Positions 18,235 to 26,891 are shown, numbered from the stretch's first letter. The stretch: 64,000 bases of DNA from Pseudonocardia kujensis (GCF_021283305.1 NZ_JAJSOK010000001.1:124001-188000), one strand, 5' to 3'. The notes: generated from the sequence alone by a model not told the origin. Numbers and translations: made by a program.

Positions 18235-19212
18235 ATGCGAGCAGCGGTACTCCGCGGCTATGGGGATGCGGCCCAGCTGGCGGCGGGTGAGGTTCCCGAT
18301 CCCGAGCCGCAGGCAGGGTCGGTGGTGGTGCGGTTGCACGCTGCCGCGCTGAACCCGCACGACGTCCTGGTCCGACAAGGCCGGTTCGCGTCCCCACTTC
18401 CACACGTGATCGGCAGCGACGGGGCGGGTGTGCGAGTCGACGATGGCGCGGAGGTGGTGATCCTTCCGTCGCTGTGGTGGGGGTCCGACGAACGGGCGCC
18501 CGGTGCCGACTGGCAGATCCTTGGTGACCATGTGCCGGGCACATACGCGGAGTACGTCCGCGTCCCGGCTGACTGCGTTGCGCCGAAGCCGGCTGGGTGG
18601 GACTGGGCCCAGGCGGCGGCTCTGCCGCTGGTGGGGCTGACCGCATACCGAGCGCTGTTCACCCGGGCTCGCCTTCAGAAGGGGGAATCGCTGCTGGTGC
18701 TCGGGGCGGGCGGCGGCGTGGCAACAATGGCGGTGAACCTGGCCGTCGCGGCTGGCTGCCACGTCTGCGTTACGTCCTCTTCTGAGAAGAAGATCGAGGC
18801 GGCGTGCAGGCTGGGTGCCGCTGCCGGGGTGGACTACCGCGATCCCGGCTGGCCGGCGGCAGCGCGAAGACTCTCCCCCAGGGGAGCCGGATTCGACGTC
18901 GTGCTCGACCCGGTCGGACGGTGGGCGCACGCCTTGGAGGCGGTGCGAGCCGGTGGTCGGCTCGTGGTGCTGGGCGCGGCTCAGGCCGAACGCGCGAACA
19001 TCGACGTGCGCCGGTTCTTCTTCGGCCAGTACGACCTGCTGGGTACGACGATGGGAAGTCCGGCGGACTTCGCGGGGCTACTCCAGTTTGTCGAACATGG
19101 GAAGCTGGCCCCGCCACCGATCGCAGCCGAGTTCGGTTTGGACGAGGCAGCCGACGCACACCGATTCCTGGAGTCCGGTGCCGGGTTCGGCAAGGTCGTC
19201 CTCCGGATCTGA
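18235..19212 (+). CDS. Zinc-free MDR-family (quinone oxidoreductase-like) alcohol/enoyl reductase
   Basis: 325 aa medium-chain dehydrogenase. The GroES-like domain begins RAAVLRGYGDAAQLAAGEVP and includes LHAAALNPHDVLVRQGRF and VIGSDGAGVRVDDG. The structural-zinc Cys cluster and catalytic Cys are absent, so it is of the quinone-oxidoreductase/enoyl-reductase type. The Rossmann NAD(P) motif is LVLGAGGGVATMAVNLA. The start is the ATG at 18235 with GGAGGAG ahead. The 256-nt gap before it holds no recognisable gene. It is probably a reductase step for an unsaturated or carbonyl intermediate. Confidence 0.88.
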   Translation: MRAAVLRGYGDAAQLAAGEVPDPEPQAGSVVVRLHAAALNPHDVLVRQGRFASPLPHVIGSDGAGVRVDDGAEVVILPSLWWGSDERAPGADWQILGDHVPGTYAEYVRVPADCVAPKPAGWDWAQAAALPLVGLTAYRALFTRARLQKGESLLVLGAGGGVATMAVNLAVAAGCHVCVTSSSEKKIEAACRLGAAAGVDYRDPGWPAAARRLSPRGAGFDVVLDPVGRWAHALEAVRAGGRLVVLGAAQAERANIDVRRFFFGQYDLLGTTMGSPADFAGLLQFVEHGKLAPPPIAAEFGLDEAADAHRFLESGAGFGKVVLRI

Positions 19213-19315
19213 GGCCGACGGGGGGGGGGGGCACTCCTTTCCGGTACATTCCCGGCAGTCCCCAAGCGGATCGTTCAAAGCCATATTTCTTGTCACTGCT
19301 TTGCCGGGAGGCGCG

Positions 19316-20206
19316 ATGGGGGCAATTGCAGGCCTCGAGTTGGGCTCGTTCGGGATCTGGACGTTCGACTTCGAATACCAGTCGGCCGGCATGGTGCGTG
19401 ATTCCGTGCAGGAACTCGAAGAGCTCGGTTGGGGCACGGTCTGGATCCCGGAGCTGCTCGGGCGTGAGGCCCTGACTCATGCCGGCTTCCTGCTGTCCAG
19501 CACGGAGCGCATGGTCGTCGTCAACGGCATTGCACAGATCTGGTCGCGGGGGGCGTACTGGACTCGGGGTGCCGCTCTGCTGCTGGCCGACGCCTACCCG
19601 GGTCGCCACGTCCTTGGGCTCGGCTTCGGCGGCAGCAAGAATGACCACCTCAGCGCGACGCCGTTGCAGGCGATGCGCACCTACCTGGACGAGATGGACG
19701 GGGCACGGAGCGTCAACCCTGTTCCGAGGGCCCCGATGCGCCGGCTGCTCGCCGCCTATGGGCCGCAGATGCTCGAGTTGGCGCGCAACCGTGCCGCCGG
19801 GGCTCACACCTACCACGTGACCGTGGCGCACACGGCGCGCGCGCGTGAGGTGCTGGGCCCTGACCCGCTGCTCGCCGTGGAGCACCCGGTGCTGTTCGTG
19901 ACCGACCCCGCTCGGGCCCGCGAGATCGCACGTGAGCACCTCCACGGCTATTTGACCAGCAAGTACAACGTGGCCAAGTTCCGGCGTCTCGGCTACACCG
20001 AGGCCGACATCGACGGCGGCCGCGGAAGCGACCGGCTCGTGGACGACCTGGTGTTCTGGGGCGACCTCGACACCATCGTCGACAAGTTGCGAGGCCACCT
20101 CGACGCCGGGGCTGACCATATCGGCATACAGGTCATCGGCGTGCAGCCTGGCGAATCAGCTTTGCCGCACTGGTGGCAGCTGGCCGAGGCACTTCTCGTC
20201 CCGTAA
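19316..20206 (+). CDS. Luciferase-like (LLM) oxidoreductase, probably F420-dependent
   Basis: 296 aa TIM-barrel. LELGSFGIWTFDFEYQSAGM, LGWGTVWIPELLGREALTH and ADAYPGRHVLGLGFGGSKND resemble the actinobacterial F420-dependent LLM branch, and the C-terminal IVDKLRGHLDAGADHIGIQV is the usual barrel end. Such enzymes use F420 or reduced FMN to oxidise or reduce organic substrates. GGGAGG precedes the ATG at 19316. It is the last gene of the plus-strand operon before a strong hairpin at 20363. Confidence 0.87.
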   Translation: MGAIAGLELGSFGIWTFDFEYQSAGMVRDSVQELEELGWGTVWIPELLGREALTHAGFLLSSTERMVVVNGIAQIWSRGAYWTRGAALLLADAYPGRHVLGLGFGGSKNDHLSATPLQAMRTYLDEMDGARSVNPVPRAPMRRLLAAYGPQMLELARNRAAGAHTYHVTVAHTARAREVLGPDPLLAVEHPVLFVTDPARAREIAREHLHGYLTSKYNVAKFRRLGYTEADIDGGRGSDRLVDDLVFWGDLDTIVDKLRGHLDAGADHIGIQVIGVQPGESALPHWWQLAEALLVP

Positions 20207-20362
20207 CTGCCTGGTCCTCGCCGGTGGCCGATCTCCAACGCGCGGACCGCGTCGACAGTCGGCGGAGGCCGCTCTCAGAGCAGCAGCGAGGGCTCTCCCT
20301 GTGTTTCTGCGAGGTCCACAAGGCCTGCCTGGCTGTCGCGCCGGGCCTCCGCCGTCATGGTC

Positions 20363-20402
20363 GAGCCCGCCGCGGGCAGCGAGAGTCGCTCGCGGCGGGC
20401 TC
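20363..20402. terminator. Strong bidirectional hairpin between convergent LLM and 2-hydroxyacid oxidase genes
   Basis: GAGCCCGCCGCG pairs perfectly with CGCGGCGGGCTC (12 bp), and an inner AGCGA/TCGCT stem extends it. It lies in the 297-nt gap between genes that end towards each other and is the only structured element I see there. It is likely a factor-independent or structure-assisted terminator for both strands. Confidence 0.75.
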
Positions 20403-20503
20403 TTGGTGCCTCGTGCCGAGTCCCGGGGGAGGGGGGCCCGCCCGGCACCTCGACAACCAGCACGACCTGCGGGCCGCATTCCGAGTGCAAGGCGACCTCC
20501 GCG

Positions 20504-21844
20504 CTATCGGAAGCGCACCCGATCCGCGGTGAGCTCGTCGACGGTCGTGGCCCCGAGCAGTTGCATGGTGCGTCGGACATCGCTGCGGAGGATCTCCAGG
20601 ACCCGGTCGACTCCCCTCTCCCCGGCCGCCATCAGCCCGTAGAGATAGGCTCGCCCGATCAAGACTGCGGTGGCGCCCAGGCAGACCGCGGCGACGATGT
20701 CGGCGCCGGACATGACACCACCGTCGACGTAGACCTCTGCCCGCCCGTCGAGGGCCTTCACCACGGCGGGCAGCTGCTCGAGGGGGGTGGGAGCCCGGTC
20801 GAGCTGGCGACCGCCGTGGTTGCTCAGAACGACGGCATCCACGCCGGCGTCGACAACCGAAAGCGCGTCCTCGACCCTGGCCAGGCCTTTCACGACGAGC
20901 TTGCCCGGCCAGATCTCACGCAGCCAGTGAACGTCACGCACGGTGGCGGACGGGTCGAACATGAGGCTGCCGAGCTCGGCCACGGTGCCGGCGAACGAGG
21001 ACAACGCCGCGAACTCCAGCGGCGGCGTGGTCAGCATGTTGAACCACCACCAGGGCCGGACCGCACCGTCGAGGAACGTGCGCAGGGTCAAGGTGGGCGG
21101 GATGGTCATGCCGTTGCGGACATCCCTGAGCCGAGCCCCGGGGACCGGGGTGTCGACGGTGAGCACGAGGGTGCCCAAGCCGGCGGCGCGGGCGCGGCTG
21201 ATCAGCTCGTGCGTCCGGTCGCGGTCGCGCCACAGGTACAGCTGGAACCAGTGGTCGGCACCCGGAGCCGCCGCGGCCAGATCCTCCGGCGAGGTAGTAC
21301 CCATGGTCGACAGCGCGTAGGGCAGCCGGGCACGTCGAGCCGCCCGCCCAACGGCGATCTCGCCCTCGTGGTGAAGCATGCGGGTGAACCCGGTCGGGCC
21401 GAGCACCAGAGGCGCGCTGGTCGAGGCGCCCAGCACGGTCGCGCTGGTGTCGATCGCGCTGACATCGCGCAGCACGCTCGGCCGGAACTCGACCGTGTCG
21501 AACGCCTCGCGGGAGCGCCGCAGCGACACCTCACGCTCGGCACCCCCGTCCACGTAGTCGAACACGGCCCGCGGAGTGCGCCGACGGGCGGTCCGCCGCA
21601 GGTCCTCCACGGACGCGGCCGCAGCGGCGCGGCGCCGGCGCCCGTCAAGGAGTACCGGGCGTGGCTTGAGCAGTGGCGCGAACTCCGACCAGCGCGGTAC
21701 CCGGCGGCGGACGGTGGACGAATCGAGCTGAGCGATGGCCGTCGGATGCAGCGCGACCGGCGGAAGGTCGTGGTAGCCGTTCGTGCGCTCGCCGGGGATG
21801 CCCGACGAACCGCCGTGGTCCGTGGCCCGGTTGCTGAGAGTCAT
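20504..21844 (-). CDS. FMN-dependent alpha-hydroxy acid oxidase/dehydrogenase (LldD-like)
   Basis: 446 aa from the ATG at 21844, which has AGAAGGG ahead; an upstream in-frame ATG lies before the predicted transcription start. The FMN TIM barrel begins around residue 90 with AVFDYVDGGAEREVSLRRS. APLVLGPTGFTRMLHHEGE and WFQLYLWRDRDR hold substrate/FMN residues, VVKGLARVEDA has the FMN lysine (Lys319), and VVLSNHGGRQLDRAP has the catalytic His343. It oxidises L-lactate, mandelate, glycolate or a similar 2-hydroxyacid. An N-terminal extension of about 75 residues is longer than in typical LldD. Its promoter carries the island palindrome, so it belongs to the regulon although on the opposite strand. 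Confidence 0.9.
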   Translation of the reverse strand: MTLSNRATDHGGSSGIPGERTNGYHDLPPVALHPTAIAQLDSSTVRRRVPRWSEFAPLLKPRPVLLDGRRRRAAAAASVEDLRRTARRRTPRAVFDYVDGGAEREVSLRRSREAFDTVEFRPSVLRDVSAIDTSATVLGASTSAPLVLGPTGFTRMLHHEGEIAVGRAARRARLPYALSTMGTTSPEDLAAAAPGADHWFQLYLWRDRDRTHELISRARAAGLGTLVLTVDTPVPGARLRDVRNGMTIPPTLTLRTFLDGAVRPWWWFNMLTTPPLEFAALSSFAGTVAELGSLMFDPSATVRDVHWLREIWPGKLVVKGLARVEDALSVVDAGVDAVVLSNHGGRQLDRAPTPLEQLPAVVKALDGRAEVYVDGGVMSGADIVAAVCLGATAVLIGRAYLYGLMAAGERGVDRVLEILRSDVRRTMQLLGATTVDELTADRVRFR

Positions 21845-21873
21845 GTGCGAGATCCCTTCTCTCGACTCCAGGC

Positions 21874-21902
21874 AGTCTGCATGCTGCATGCAGAAGCGTC
21901 AA
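21874..21902 (-). promoter_or_regulatory. Promoter with embedded 17-bp palindrome for the 2-hydroxyacid oxidase gene
   Basis: On the minus strand TTGACG (21902-21897), a 17-nt spacer and CAGACT (21879-21874) form the promoter. The perfect palindrome occupies 21877-21893, identical in sequence and in placement to the site at 14144-14160. The predicted transcript starts about 20 nt before the ATG at 21844. Confidence 0.7.
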
Positions 21903-21921
21903 CGCCGTCGCCGGCTACTCC

Positions 21922-21950
21922 TTGACAGTGCTGCATGCAGCATGCAGACT
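21922..21950 (+). promoter_or_regulatory. Promoter with embedded 17-bp palindrome for the DJ-1/LLM operon
   Basis: TTGACA (21922-21927), a 17-nt spacer and CAGACT (21945-21950) form the promoter. The palindrome lies at 21931-21947, again starting at spacer position 4. It is the divergent partner of the 21874-21902 promoter. The leader to the first gene at 22111 is about 150 nt long, and I see no riboswitch-like structure in it. Confidence 0.7.
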
Positions 21951-22110
21951 GCCTCTACCTCAGCGTCCGGTCCGCCGGTCGGTTGGCCGCAAGGGCGGAC
22001 CTGAGGCGCGCCGTGTCCCGCCCTCGCAGTTGCCTCCGACCTCGGGCGATCGGGCAGGCGAGCATCACCGGAGAGCTTCGCCGGCGGCAGGCGCTATGAG
22101 AGGAGCAGTC

Positions 22111-22839
22111 ATGAGGATCGTCCTACCTCTTCCGGATCGTGACTTCGACACGACCGAGTCCGCCGTGTCCTGGGCGGCGTTCGTCGACGCGGGATTTGAG
22201 GTGGCTTTCGCGACCGAGCACGGCGACGTCGGAGAATGCGACCCCTTCCTGCTCGGTACCGGTTGGCGGTACACGTTGCCGGCCGGGCCGGAGGCAGTGG
22301 CTGCGTATCGGCGGATGCAGGCCGACCCGGCCTTTCTGAAGCCGATTCGCTACGACGAGATCGCAGTCGACGACTTCGACGCCATGCATTTGTCCGGGGG
22401 CCACTCCAAAGGCATGAAGCAGTATCTCGATCACCGGGGTCTGCAGCGGACCGTGGCGAAGTTCGCCGCGGCGGGAAAGACCATCGGAGCGATCTGCCAC
22501 GGCGTGCTTGTTCCGGCCCGTGCGATCGATCCGACGACGGGGCGCAGCATCCTCTACGGGCGCCGGGTCACGACGCTGACCAAGCCGTTGGAGAGCTGGG
22601 CGCTGCGGACGACCTGGTACCGGGTGGGACGGCGGTACCGCACCTACCGGCTCTACACCGAGGACGAGGTGCGGCGCGCCGTCGGAGCATCGGGAGAGAT
22701 CGTCCGCGGTGAGTCGTTCGAGAAGCCGCTCGTGGTGGTCGACGGCCAGTTCGTCACCGGACGCTATCCGGTCGATGTCCCGGAGTATGCAGCCACATTG
22801 ATCTCGGTGGCGCAGGAACGCACGCGGGAAAAGGCCTAG
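22111..22839 (+). CDS. DJ-1/PfpI family protein (type 1 glutamine amidotransferase-like)
   Basis: 242 aa. MRIVLPLPDRDFDTTESAVS and FDAMHLSGGHSKGMKQYL fit the DJ-1 flavodoxin-like fold. GKTIGAICHGVLVPARA carries the nucleophilic Cys at the elbow followed by His. Relatives include isonitrile hydratases, glyoxalase III and deglycases. AGGAG stands 5 nt before the ATG at 22111, and an in-frame ATG 15 nt upstream is less well placed. It is the first gene of the second plus-strand operon under the island palindrome, 44 nt before an LLM oxygenase. Confidence 0.86.
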   Translation: MRIVLPLPDRDFDTTESAVSWAAFVDAGFEVAFATEHGDVGECDPFLLGTGWRYTLPAGPEAVAAYRRMQADPAFLKPIRYDEIAVDDFDAMHLSGGHSKGMKQYLDHRGLQRTVAKFAAAGKTIGAICHGVLVPARAIDPTTGRSILYGRRVTTLTKPLESWALRTTWYRVGRRYRTYRLYTEDEVRRAVGASGEIVRGESFEKPLVVVDGQFVTGRYPVDVPEYAATLISVAQERTREKA

Positions 22840-22883
22840 CCGACCCGCCCATCGCAAGTCATCTCATCGTAGAGGAGACAGAA

Positions 22884-24014
22884 ATGACCCCACCGGAGAC
22901 GAATGCGCTCTTCGGCGACAACACGCTGAAGCTCGGCATCTTCGGTCCGAACTGCGACCACGGATGCTCGATGACGCTGGTCGACGACGCGTTCCACCTG
23001 ACCTGGGATGCGACGAAGAAGATCGCTGTCACCGCCGACCGGGCGGGGTTCGAGGCGCTGGTTCCGGTCGCGCGCTGGAAGGGGATCGGGGACAACGAGT
23101 TCAACGGCCGTAACTTCGAGACCTACACCTGGGCGGCCGGTCTTGCCGAGGCCACCGAGCGCATCACGCTGGTGACCACCTCGCACGTGCAGTCGACGCA
23201 CCCGGTCGTCGCGGCCAAGGCAGTCGCCACGATCGATCACATCAGCGGCGGCCGTAGCTGCCTCAACGTGGTCAACGGGTGGTTCCAGCCCGAGTTCTCC
23301 ATGTTCGGCGGCGAGTTCCTCGACCACGACGAGCGCTACGCGTATGCCACGGAGTGGTACGAGATCGTGCAGCAGCTGTGGACGACCCCCGGAGAGTTCG
23401 ACTACAAGGGCCGCTTCTTCACCCTCGAGGGCGGCTACTCGCTGCCCAAGCCCGTCCGCTCGCCGCACCCGCCGCTGATGAACGCCGGCGGTTCGGAGGC
23501 CGGCCGCAAATTCATCGCAGACAACTGCGACATCGGCTACATGCTCCTGACCAACCACGACGACCTCGAGATCGGTCGTCGCCAGATCGAGGAACAGAAG
23601 GAGCGCGCCGCGGCCAAGGGCCGCGATGTCCGCCTCTGGACCACGGCCTACGTCGTGCAGCGCGACACGAAGGAAGAGGCCGAGCGCTACCTGCAGTACT
23701 TCGCGGCCGAGCACGGCGACGACAGCGCCGGTGAGACCGCGGCACGATTCCTCGGGCTGAGCAGCGAGATCATGCCCAAGGACGCGTGGAACTCGTTCCT
23801 GGTGCACCTCAAGGCCGGCTACGGCGGATTCCCGCTGGTCGGCACGGCCGACGACATCGCCGAGCGTCTCGCCGCGCTCTCCGAGATCGGCCTCGACGGA
23901 GTCGCGCTGAGCTGGGTGGACTACCTCGACGGGCTGGACCGCTTCACCACCGACGTGCTGCCCAAGCTTGAGCAGGCCGGGCTCCGCAAGCCCTACGCCG
24001 GCCATCTCGGCTGA
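22884..24014 (+). CDS. FMNH2-dependent luciferase-like monooxygenase, RutA/SfnG-like
   Basis: 376 aa. LKLGIFGPNCDHGCSMT, FEALVPVARWKGIGDN, FETYTWAAGLAEATERITLV, AKAVATIDHISGGRSCLNVV and NGWFQPEFSMFGGEF follow the pyrimidine oxygenase RutA, dimethylsulfone monooxygenase SfnG and SsuD group. These are two-component enzymes that take FMNH2 from a separate reductase. The flavin reductase of the same regulon (14207) is the natural partner. Family members split C-N or C-S bonds or open heterocycles, so the substrate may be an N-heterocycle or organosulfur compound. RutB-E homologues are absent, so uracil is unlikely. Confidence 0.88.
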   Translation: MTPPETNALFGDNTLKLGIFGPNCDHGCSMTLVDDAFHLTWDATKKIAVTADRAGFEALVPVARWKGIGDNEFNGRNFETYTWAAGLAEATERITLVTTSHVQSTHPVVAAKAVATIDHISGGRSCLNVVNGWFQPEFSMFGGEFLDHDERYAYATEWYEIVQQLWTTPGEFDYKGRFFTLEGGYSLPKPVRSPHPPLMNAGGSEAGRKFIADNCDIGYMLLTNHDDLEIGRRQIEEQKERAAAKGRDVRLWTTAYVVQRDTKEEAERYLQYFAAEHGDDSAGETAARFLGLSSEIMPKDAWNSFLVHLKAGYGGFPLVGTADDIAERLAALSEIGLDGVALSWVDYLDGLDRFTTDVLPKLEQAGLRKPYAGHLG

Positions 24015-24219
24015 GCCATCGGACCCTGAGCGGCGCCGGAACAAGCCTCACAGGGCTGACCGGGAGACGCGATACGTCCGCTCCCGCCGGATGGGCGCGC
24101 AACGGGCCTGCGCGACCGCGCGCCCATCCTCCCCGGCCCGACCAGCGAGCCCATCAGAGCGCTCGAGATCGAACGACGCACCACCTCCTGGAACGAGAAG
24201 GGCGGGAACGGGAAGGGCC

Positions 24220-26133
24220 ATGGCTGAATACGAGGACGTTTTCCGGGCCAGTGTGGAGGACCGGGAGGGGTTCTGGTTGCGGGCGGCGGGGGCGTTGGAT
24301 TGGCACCGGGCGCCGACGCGGGCTCTGGATGAGTCGAATCCGCCGTTTTATCGGTGGTTCCCGGACGGGGAGCTCAACGTGGCGCACAATGCGTTGGATC
24401 GCCATGTCGAGGCGGGGCGGGGTGAGCAGGCGGCGTTGGTCTACGACTCGCCGGTCACCGACGCCAAGCGGACCTACACCTACGCGCGGCTGCGCGACGA
24501 GGTCGCCACCTTCGCCGGGGTGCTGCGCGGGCTGGGGGTGGGCCGTGGGGACCGGGTGGTGGTCTACATGCCGATGGTGCCGGAGGCGGTGGTCGCGATG
24601 CTGGCCTGCGCCCGGCTGGGCGCGGTGCATTCGGTGGTGTTCGGCGGGTTCGCGGCCAAGGAGCTCGCAGTCCGCATCGACGACGCCGCCCCGAAGGTCG
24701 TGGTCTCGGCCTCGTGTGGGATCGAGGGCTCCCGGGTCATCGCGTACAAGCCACTGCTGGACCGCGCGATCGAGCTGTCGGCGCACAAGCCCGAGCGCCA
24801 GGTGATCCTGCAGCGCCCGCAGGCCCAGGCCGCCATGGGGGACACCGACGTGGACTGGGCCGACGCGGTGGCGACCGCGTCCCCGGCCGATCCGGTGCCG
24901 GTGCCCTCGACCGACCCGCTCTACATCCTCTACACCTCGGGCACGACCGGCAAACCCAAGGGCGTGGTGCGTGATGGCGGCGGCTACGCCACCGCACTGG
25001 CGTGGTCCATGCCCAACGTCTACGACGTCTCGGCCGGGCAGACGATCTTCACCGCGTCGGACGTGGGCTGGGTGGTCGGGCACTCCTACATCGTCTACGC
25101 CCCACTGCTGGCGGGCGCGACGACCGTGCTCTACGAGGGCAAGCCGGTCGGCACCCCGGACGCCGGGCAGTTCTGGCGGGTGATGGCCGAGTACGGGGTG
25201 CGGTCGATGTTCACCGCGCCGACGGCGTTTCGGGCGCTGAAGAAGGAGGACCCGAACGGCGAGTACGCCCGCAAGTACGACCTGTCCTCGCTGAAGTACC
25301 TGTTCCTGGCCGGGGAGCGCCTGGACCCGGAGACCTACCGCTGGGCCTCGGCACTGCTCGAGATCCCGGTGATCGACCACTGGTGGCAGACCGAGACCGG
25401 CTGGCCGATCGTGGCCAACCCGGCCGGGATCGAGCTGCTGCCGATCAAGCCGGGCTCGCCGACCCGGCCGCTGCCGGGCTGGGACATCCAGGTCCTCGAC
25501 ACCGACGGCAAGCCCGTGCCGGCCGGGCAGGACGGCGCGATCGTCGCCAAGCTGCCGCTCCCGCCCGGGGCGTTCCCGACGCTGTGGAACGACGACGAGC
25601 GGTTCGTCAAGTCCTACATGTCGGCCTTCGAGGGCTACTACCTCACCGGCGACGGCGGCCGGATCGACGACGACGGGTACGTGTTCGTGATGGGCCGCAC
25701 CGACGACGTCATCAACGTCGCCGGGCACCGGCTGTCCACCGGTGGGATGGAGGAGGTCCTGGCCAGCCACCCGGACGTGGCCGAGTGCGCGGTCATCGGC
25801 GTCGCCGACCAACTCAAGGGCCAGATCCCGCGCGGGTTCGTGGTCCTCAAAGCCGGCGTGGACGCCTCCGCCGAGGGCTATGAGGACACGCTGCGCGCCG
25901 AGCTGGTGCAGATGGTGCGCGACCAGGTCGGCGCCGTCGCCGCCCTCAAAGACGTCGCGATCGTGGCGGCACTGCCCAAAACCCGCTCCGGGAAAATCCT
26001 CCGCAAAACCATGCGCGGCATCGCCGACGGCACCAACGAACCCGTGCCCTCCACCATCGAAGGCACCGACGTCCTCGACACTCTCCGCCCGGTGTTGGTG
26101 AGAGCCACCAACGCCAGTAGCGAGCGGCGATGA
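24220..26133 (+). CDS. Acetyl-/propionyl-CoA synthetase-like acyl-CoA ligase (PrpE-like)
   Basis: 637 aa AMP-forming ligase. FYRWFPDGELNVAHNALDRH is the ACS_N block, LYILYTSGTTGKPKGVVRD the P-loop, HWWQTETGWPIVANP and TGDGGRIDDDGYVFVMGRTD the adenylate-binding motifs, and LPKTRSGKILRKTMRG carries the catalytic and acylation-controlled lysine. It activates acetate, propionate or a similar short acid. The ATG at 24220 follows GGAAGGG. A 205-nt gap without a palindrome separates it from the LLM gene, so membership of the GntR regulon is uncertain, though co-transcription is possible. Confidence 0.9.
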   Translation: MAEYEDVFRASVEDREGFWLRAAGALDWHRAPTRALDESNPPFYRWFPDGELNVAHNALDRHVEAGRGEQAALVYDSPVTDAKRTYTYARLRDEVATFAGVLRGLGVGRGDRVVVYMPMVPEAVVAMLACARLGAVHSVVFGGFAAKELAVRIDDAAPKVVVSASCGIEGSRVIAYKPLLDRAIELSAHKPERQVILQRPQAQAAMGDTDVDWADAVATASPADPVPVPSTDPLYILYTSGTTGKPKGVVRDGGGYATALAWSMPNVYDVSAGQTIFTASDVGWVVGHSYIVYAPLLAGATTVLYEGKPVGTPDAGQFWRVMAEYGVRSMFTAPTAFRALKKEDPNGEYARKYDLSSLKYLFLAGERLDPETYRWASALLEIPVIDHWWQTETGWPIVANPAGIELLPIKPGSPTRPLPGWDIQVLDTDGKPVPAGQDGAIVAKLPLPPGAFPTLWNDDERFVKSYMSAFEGYYLTGDGGRIDDDGYVFVMGRTDDVINVAGHRLSTGGMEEVLASHPDVAECAVIGVADQLKGQIPRGFVVLKAGVDASAEGYEDTLRAELVQMVRDQVGAVAALKDVAIVAALPKTRSGKILRKTMRGIADGTNEPVPSTIEGTDVLDTLRPVLVRATNASSERR

Positions 26134-26157
26134 GCGCGGCGGGCGGGACGGGTCAGC

Positions 26158-26415
26158 GTGATCGGGGTGAGCCGCAACGGCGCCTTCCCGTTCCGGATGG
26201 AGGCGGCGCAGACCAAGGAGCTGCAGTTCGCGATCGGCCTCTGCTCGGCGCAGCGCGAGCTGCCCGCCCTGATCTCGCTCGCCACGGCGGGTCGGCTCGC
26301 GCCGGACCGGCTGATCACCCACCGGCTGGGGCTCTCCGAGGGGCCCGCCGCCTACGCCATGCTCGCCGACCGCACCGGCGGCGTCGGCAAGATCGTCCTG
26401 GACCCGGCCCGATGA
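26158..26415 (+). pseudogene. C-terminal remnant of a zinc-type MDR dehydrogenase
   Basis: 85 codons. FPFRMEAAQTKELQFAIGLC followed by SAQRELPALISLATAGRLAP resembles the last third of zinc-type MDR alcohol dehydrogenases, and GGVGKIVLDP is the usual ending. The GroES and Rossmann parts are missing, because the acyl-CoA ligase gene ends 24 nt earlier. It could still be translated from GTG 26158, but it cannot be a working dehydrogenase. Its stop overlaps the next start by 4 nt (ATGA), so the original operon arrangement is preserved. Confidence 0.65.
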
Positions 26416-26891
26416 TCGCCCGCGAGCAGCGCGGGGCGGTCACCGTCCTGACGATCGAGCACGGCCCGGTCAGCGCCATGGACCTGGAGCTGTGCCGCGC
26501 ACTCACGGCCGAGCTCTCCATGGTGACCGGGCCGGTTGTTCTGACGGGCGCCGGCCGTGCCTTCTCAGCGGGCGTCGACCTCCGGCGGCTGCTGGATGGG
26601 GGTACGGCGTACGTCCGCGAGTTCCTCCCCGCCCTGGACGAGCTGATCACCGCGGTCTTCGCGCTGAACGTCCCGGTCGTCGCGGCGGTCAACGAGCATG
26701 CGATCACCGGGGGCGCCGTACTGGCCGCAGCCGCGGAGCGGGTGCTGATGGCCGACGGGCGCGGTCGCTTCGAAGCACCGGAGCTGACGGTCGGGGTGGC
26801 GTTCCCACAGTCCGCGCTGGAGATGTGGTGCCGCCGCGTCGACGACGGCTGGACCGCCCGCTACCTCGAACAGACCACGGGGAAGCGCTGA
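26412..26891 (+). pseudogene. Enoyl-CoA hydratase/isomerase with internal deletion
   Basis: 159 aa against a family norm of about 250-260. The first 140 residues are intact crotonase: VTVLTIEHGPVSAMDLELCR, VLTGAGRAFSAGVDLRRLL (first oxyanion-hole region) and VVAAVNEHAITGGAVLAAAA (second). After GVAFPQSALEMWCRRVDDG the sequence jumps to TARYLEQTTGKR, which looks like a normal crotonase C-terminal tail, so about 90-100 residues, including the trimerisation helices, seem deleted in frame. It is bracketed by 4-nt and TGATG overlaps, so the operon is old but this copy is probably inactive. Confidence 0.6.

Noticed and set aside
22884-24014. Uracil-degrading RutA
   Set aside because: There are no rutB, rutC, rutD or rutE homologues nearby, and the similarity extends equally to SfnG and SsuD-type enzymes.
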